Part shown: positions 62,118 to 64,000 of the stretch, one piece after another
How the letters are laid out: each line of letters starts with the position of its first letter
Numbering within the stretch: the stretch's first letter is position 1
Assembly: GCF_000269865.1 (NCBI RefSeq)
Contig: NZ_AKKV01000005.1
Span: 1-64,000 of the forward strand
From: Fictibacillus macauensis ZFHKF-1
GTDB taxonomy: Bacteria; Bacillota; Bacilli; Bacillales; Fictibacillaceae
Direction of reading: 5' to 3'
DNA: 64,000 nt
Notes under the pieces: model-generated
Databases searched by the model: none
What the model was told of the DNA's origin: nothing
What the model saw: the letters and a program-made list of their open reading frames with translations, nothing else
Made by a program: the position numbers and the translations under genes

Positions 62118-63071
62118 TTGAAGCATACTTTTTCGAATTGGACGTGGCATGATGAAGTGGATTGGGGCTTTGTTGATCAAAGCGAGGAACCGTTGTTTCA
62201 TGAAGCTTCTTGTCAAGAATGGATCGATAAAAGCAAACATACAGCCAATAATGTGTTAACCGTTCATGTTTTAGAAGAGCCCGCCTTGAGTGGTTCGCTG
62301 ATTTACCAACAAAGTGAGCAAGAGGAGCAAATGCTTTTTCATTTTTTTGTTACAGAACAACAATTAATTACAAATGCTTTTTATGTAAATACAATGAATA
62401 AAGCAGAAATGATTCAGCGTATGAAAACGTGCCCTACAGCATTAGAAGGTTTTTTCGTTCTATTGGCACAGCTCTTAAACCATCACTTACACGGTATTGA
62501 TTCATTTGAAACGCAATTAAAAGCATTGCAATATAACATGAGAAACAATAATAGCCGAACCATTTTGGAAAATATTTATTATTTACGTCAAGAATTGCTG
62601 TTATGGAGTGATTTAACAACACCGATTGAAGAAATAAAGCGCGGCGCACAAGAGGCGTTTTTAGAAAGTGGTACAAATCAGATAGAGTTTCAACGAACTA
62701 GTTTACGTATTGAACGTACGCTAAGCCTCATTAATCACTATAAGCAAGATATTGAAACGATGATTCATCTTGAAGAAGTAATGTCTGCTCATCGAGGGAA
62801 CGAGATTATGAAAACACTCACCGTCGTTACCGTTTTATTTACACCTGGGATGATGCTCGGTTCCATTTGGGGAATGAATTTTAAAAATATGCCCGAATTA
62901 GATTGGAAGTATGGCTATGTGTATGCCTTGCTTGCCATTGTAGTGACGATTGCAGGGGTTTATGGATGGTTACGCTGGAAAGGTTGGACTGGTGATTTAT
63001 TAAAAAATCATCACAGAAAAACGAGGCTATTGCGTAAAAGTACAGTAAAAACGTCCGATACGAAAGAATGA
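62118..63071 (+). CDS. CorA-like divalent cation transporter
   Basis: 317 residues. A large cytoplasmic N-terminal domain, long helix region (RTILENIYYLRQELLLWSDL, TSLRIERTLSLINHYKQDIETMIHL), then two C-terminal membrane helices with the signature GMN in WGMNFKNMPEL (about residue 253) and a basic tail. This is the CorA/MIT family, resembling B. subtilis YfjQ. TTG 62118 is chosen (AAAGGAG nine bases upstream); the longer reading runs back into the preceding gene and its terminator. Confidence 0.9.
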   Translation: MKHTFSNWTWHDEVDWGFVDQSEEPLFHEASCQEWIDKSKHTANNVLTVHVLEEPALSGSLIYQQSEQEEQMLFHFFVTEQQLITNAFYVNTMNKAEMIQRMKTCPTALEGFFVLLAQLLNHHLHGIDSFETQLKALQYNMRNNNSRTILENIYYLRQELLLWSDLTTPIEEIKRGAQEAFLESGTNQIEFQRTSLRIERTLSLINHYKQDIETMIHLEEVMSAHRGNEIMKTLTVVTVLFTPGMMLGSIWGMNFKNMPELDWKYGYVYALLAIVVTIAGVYGWLRWKGWTGDLLKNHHRKTRLLRKSTVKTSDTKE

Positions 63072-63184
63072 GCGCTAGGAACTTTGTAATGATTCTCTGG
63101 CAGAAATTCTATAAAAGTAGAAGGAAATAGCGGCTTTAAGCTGAAATGTTTAAGAGCTAGAACGCTCACAAAGGGGTGATTTCA

Positions 63185-63490
63185 TTGTATATTGTTCATT
63201 CGACATTTGCAGTGCCAGAAGGAAAAGCAGAAGAAGTAATTTCTATTTATAAAAATCGATCTCGGTCAGTCGATCAAGCAGAAGGATTTATAGATTTTTT
63301 ACTTCTTCAAAACGAGAAGCGCCCAGGAGAAATTACGGTTCAGCTCACATTTGAAACAAAGGAACAGTACCTTTCGTGGGTACGCAGTCAACAGTTTAAA
63401 GACATTCATGATTTAGAAAAGAAATATCCCGATCAAGAATTAGCAGCGATTGTACCTACAGTTCGTCAATATAAGGTGGTGGCAACGTGA
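63185..63490 (+). CDS. Antibiotic biosynthesis monooxygenase (ABM) domain protein
   Basis: 101 residues of the dimeric alpha/beta-barrel ABM fold: YIVHSTFAVPEGKAEEVISIYKNRSRSVDQAEGFIDFLLLQNE and TVQLTFETKEQYLSWVRSQQFKDIH. The layout recalls heme-degrading HmoB/IsdG-like proteins, but the Asn/Trp/His set cannot be judged here. TTG 63185 follows AAGGGGTGA; an in-frame GTG at 63176 lies in that RBS. Overlaps the next gene by four bases (GTGA), indicating coupling. Confidence 0.8.
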   Translation: MYIVHSTFAVPEGKAEEVISIYKNRSRSVDQAEGFIDFLLLQNEKRPGEITVQLTFETKEQYLSWVRSQQFKDIHDLEKKYPDQELAAIVPTVRQYKVVAT

Positions 63491-63834
63491 CTACAGACTT
63501 TGAGGAAAGGATTGTTGACGAAGTAATTGAGCAAATGTATAGCGATTACCCAAGCCTCTTTGATCGGTATGGTGAAAAAGGAAAACGGAAAGCTGTAGAA
63601 GATAATTATCATCATATGAAGCATTTGGCAACAGCATATGAGCTAAATAATCCACAAATGTTCGTTGATTATGTACGCTGGTTACAGGGCATTTTACAAG
63701 GACATGGTATGACGGCTGCTTTACTGCGGTATAATTTTGAAGCAATCGATCTGCGTTTGGCGGTTATGACTCAAAATGATCGTGTGAAGACGTACAGAAA
63801 TTACTTATCTCTTGGCATCCAAGCTCTACAGTAA
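63487..63834 (+). CDS. Conserved-looking hypothetical protein, all-helical
   Basis: 115 residues, mostly helix: EERIVDEVIEQMYSDYPSLFDRYGEKGKRKAVEDNYHHMKHLATAYEL, then FVDYVRWLQGILQGHGM. No family recognised with confidence. The GTG start overlaps the stop of the ABM gene, and 21 bases follow before the B12-binding gene, so the three form an operon; a sensory or B12-linked role is only guilt by association. Confidence 0.72.
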   Translation: MTTDFEERIVDEVIEQMYSDYPSLFDRYGEKGKRKAVEDNYHHMKHLATAYELNNPQMFVDYVRWLQGILQGHGMTAALLRYNFEAIDLRLAVMTQNDRVKTYRNYLSLGIQALQ

Positions 63835-63855
63835 AAACATAAGGAGGAAGTGAGC

Positions 63856-64000
63856 GTGGAGACTCAAAAACCTCAGCAGTTTGCCTCGTATTTGCTTGCT
63901 GGCGACCAACAAAATGCCATTCGTCTTTTGCGAGCAATCGCCACAAATCAGCCTAGGTTTCGTGTTTATCAAGAGCTTTTAACGCCGGCAATGCGCTACA
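63856..64000 (+). CDS. Cobalamin-binding (methionine synthase cap-type) domain protein, partial
   Basis: Truncated by the window end; 48 residues visible from GTG 63856 behind AAGGAGGAAG. FASYLLAGDQQNAIRLLRA and YQELLTPAMRY match the helical cap (B12-binding_2) that precedes a B12-binding domain in methionine-synthase-like and B12-dependent photoreceptor proteins. The B12 lower-ligand motif DxHxxG would lie beyond the window, so the assignment is provisional. Confidence 0.6.
   Translation, partial: METQKPQQFASYLLAGDQQNAIRLLRAIATNQPRFRVYQELLTPAMRY

Overview
The window is chromosomal DNA of a low-GC, spore-forming Firmicute of the family Bacillaceae. Evidence: the gene order arginase, sigW, rsiW, cdaA, cdaR, glmM, glmS ribozyme, glmS is that of Bacillus subtilis; Spo0E-like and YjcZ-like sporulation genes, a dltXABCD operon, a sigX/rsiX pair, T-box and cre sites and strong Gram-positive ribosome binding sites are also present. 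The genus cannot be fixed from the sequence alone. No prophage, complete insertion sequence or CRISPR array was seen.

Layout. 1-34 is the 3' end of a tRNA-Ala. 243-8672 is a conserved core: arginase, an antisense Spo0E-like gene, the sigW/rsiW envelope-stress switch with its own sigma-W promoter, the c-di-AMP cyclase and its regulator, then GlmM and GlmS for UDP-GlcNAc precursors, with the glmS ribozyme between the last two. 8851-13150 is a mixed stretch: small membrane protein, MerR/DUF4260 pair, MFS exporter with ArsR-type regulator, isochorismatase-like hydrolase. 13174-17646 is a decaying locus: an eroded T-box, a VOC gene, an intact-looking T-box and a second isoleucyl-tRNA synthetase gene broken by a frameshifting deletion and an in-frame stop. 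17754-26565 holds a radical SAM/SPASM protein, a YdhG-like protein, malate:quinone oxidoreductase, an amino-acid permease, a composite repeat element, a phosphotransferase and a UvrD-family helicase. 26608-30939 is the complete dltXABCD operon on the minus strand.

31452-36753 holds an acetyltransferase, a heme O/farnesyl transferase, a 2-keto acid decarboxylase divergent from a MarR regulator with two matching palindromic operators, and a lipoprotein. 37475-41666 is a three-gene polysaccharide locus (UDP-GlcNAc 2-epimerase, processive glycosyltransferase, LTA-synthase-like enzyme). 41710-49763 carries a FUSC transporter, PutP with a cre site, a MarR/MMPL efflux pair, a Cys-rich YjcZ-like protein and a YflT-family stress protein behind a sigma-B promoter. 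49893-53499 carries a GNAT/TetR pair and sigX/rsiX. 53588-59479 has UvsE, a second copy of the composite repeat, a YdcF/SanA protein, a translationally coupled SDR/QueA-paralog/VOC operon, signal peptidase I, Tag glycosylase and a YkuD transpeptidase. 59484-60892 encodes an XRE-TPR regulator of RNPP type followed by a 45-residue exported-peptide gene, a likely quorum-sensing pair. The window closes with a propeller-like hypothetical protein, a CorA transporter, an ABM-domain protein, an unknown protein and the start of a B12-binding protein.

The strongest candidates for something undescribed are the RNPP regulator/peptide pair, the SDR/QueA-like/VOC operon, the composite repeat with 21-bp GCGCGC half-units, and the paired intact and eroded T-boxes around the ileS pseudogene.
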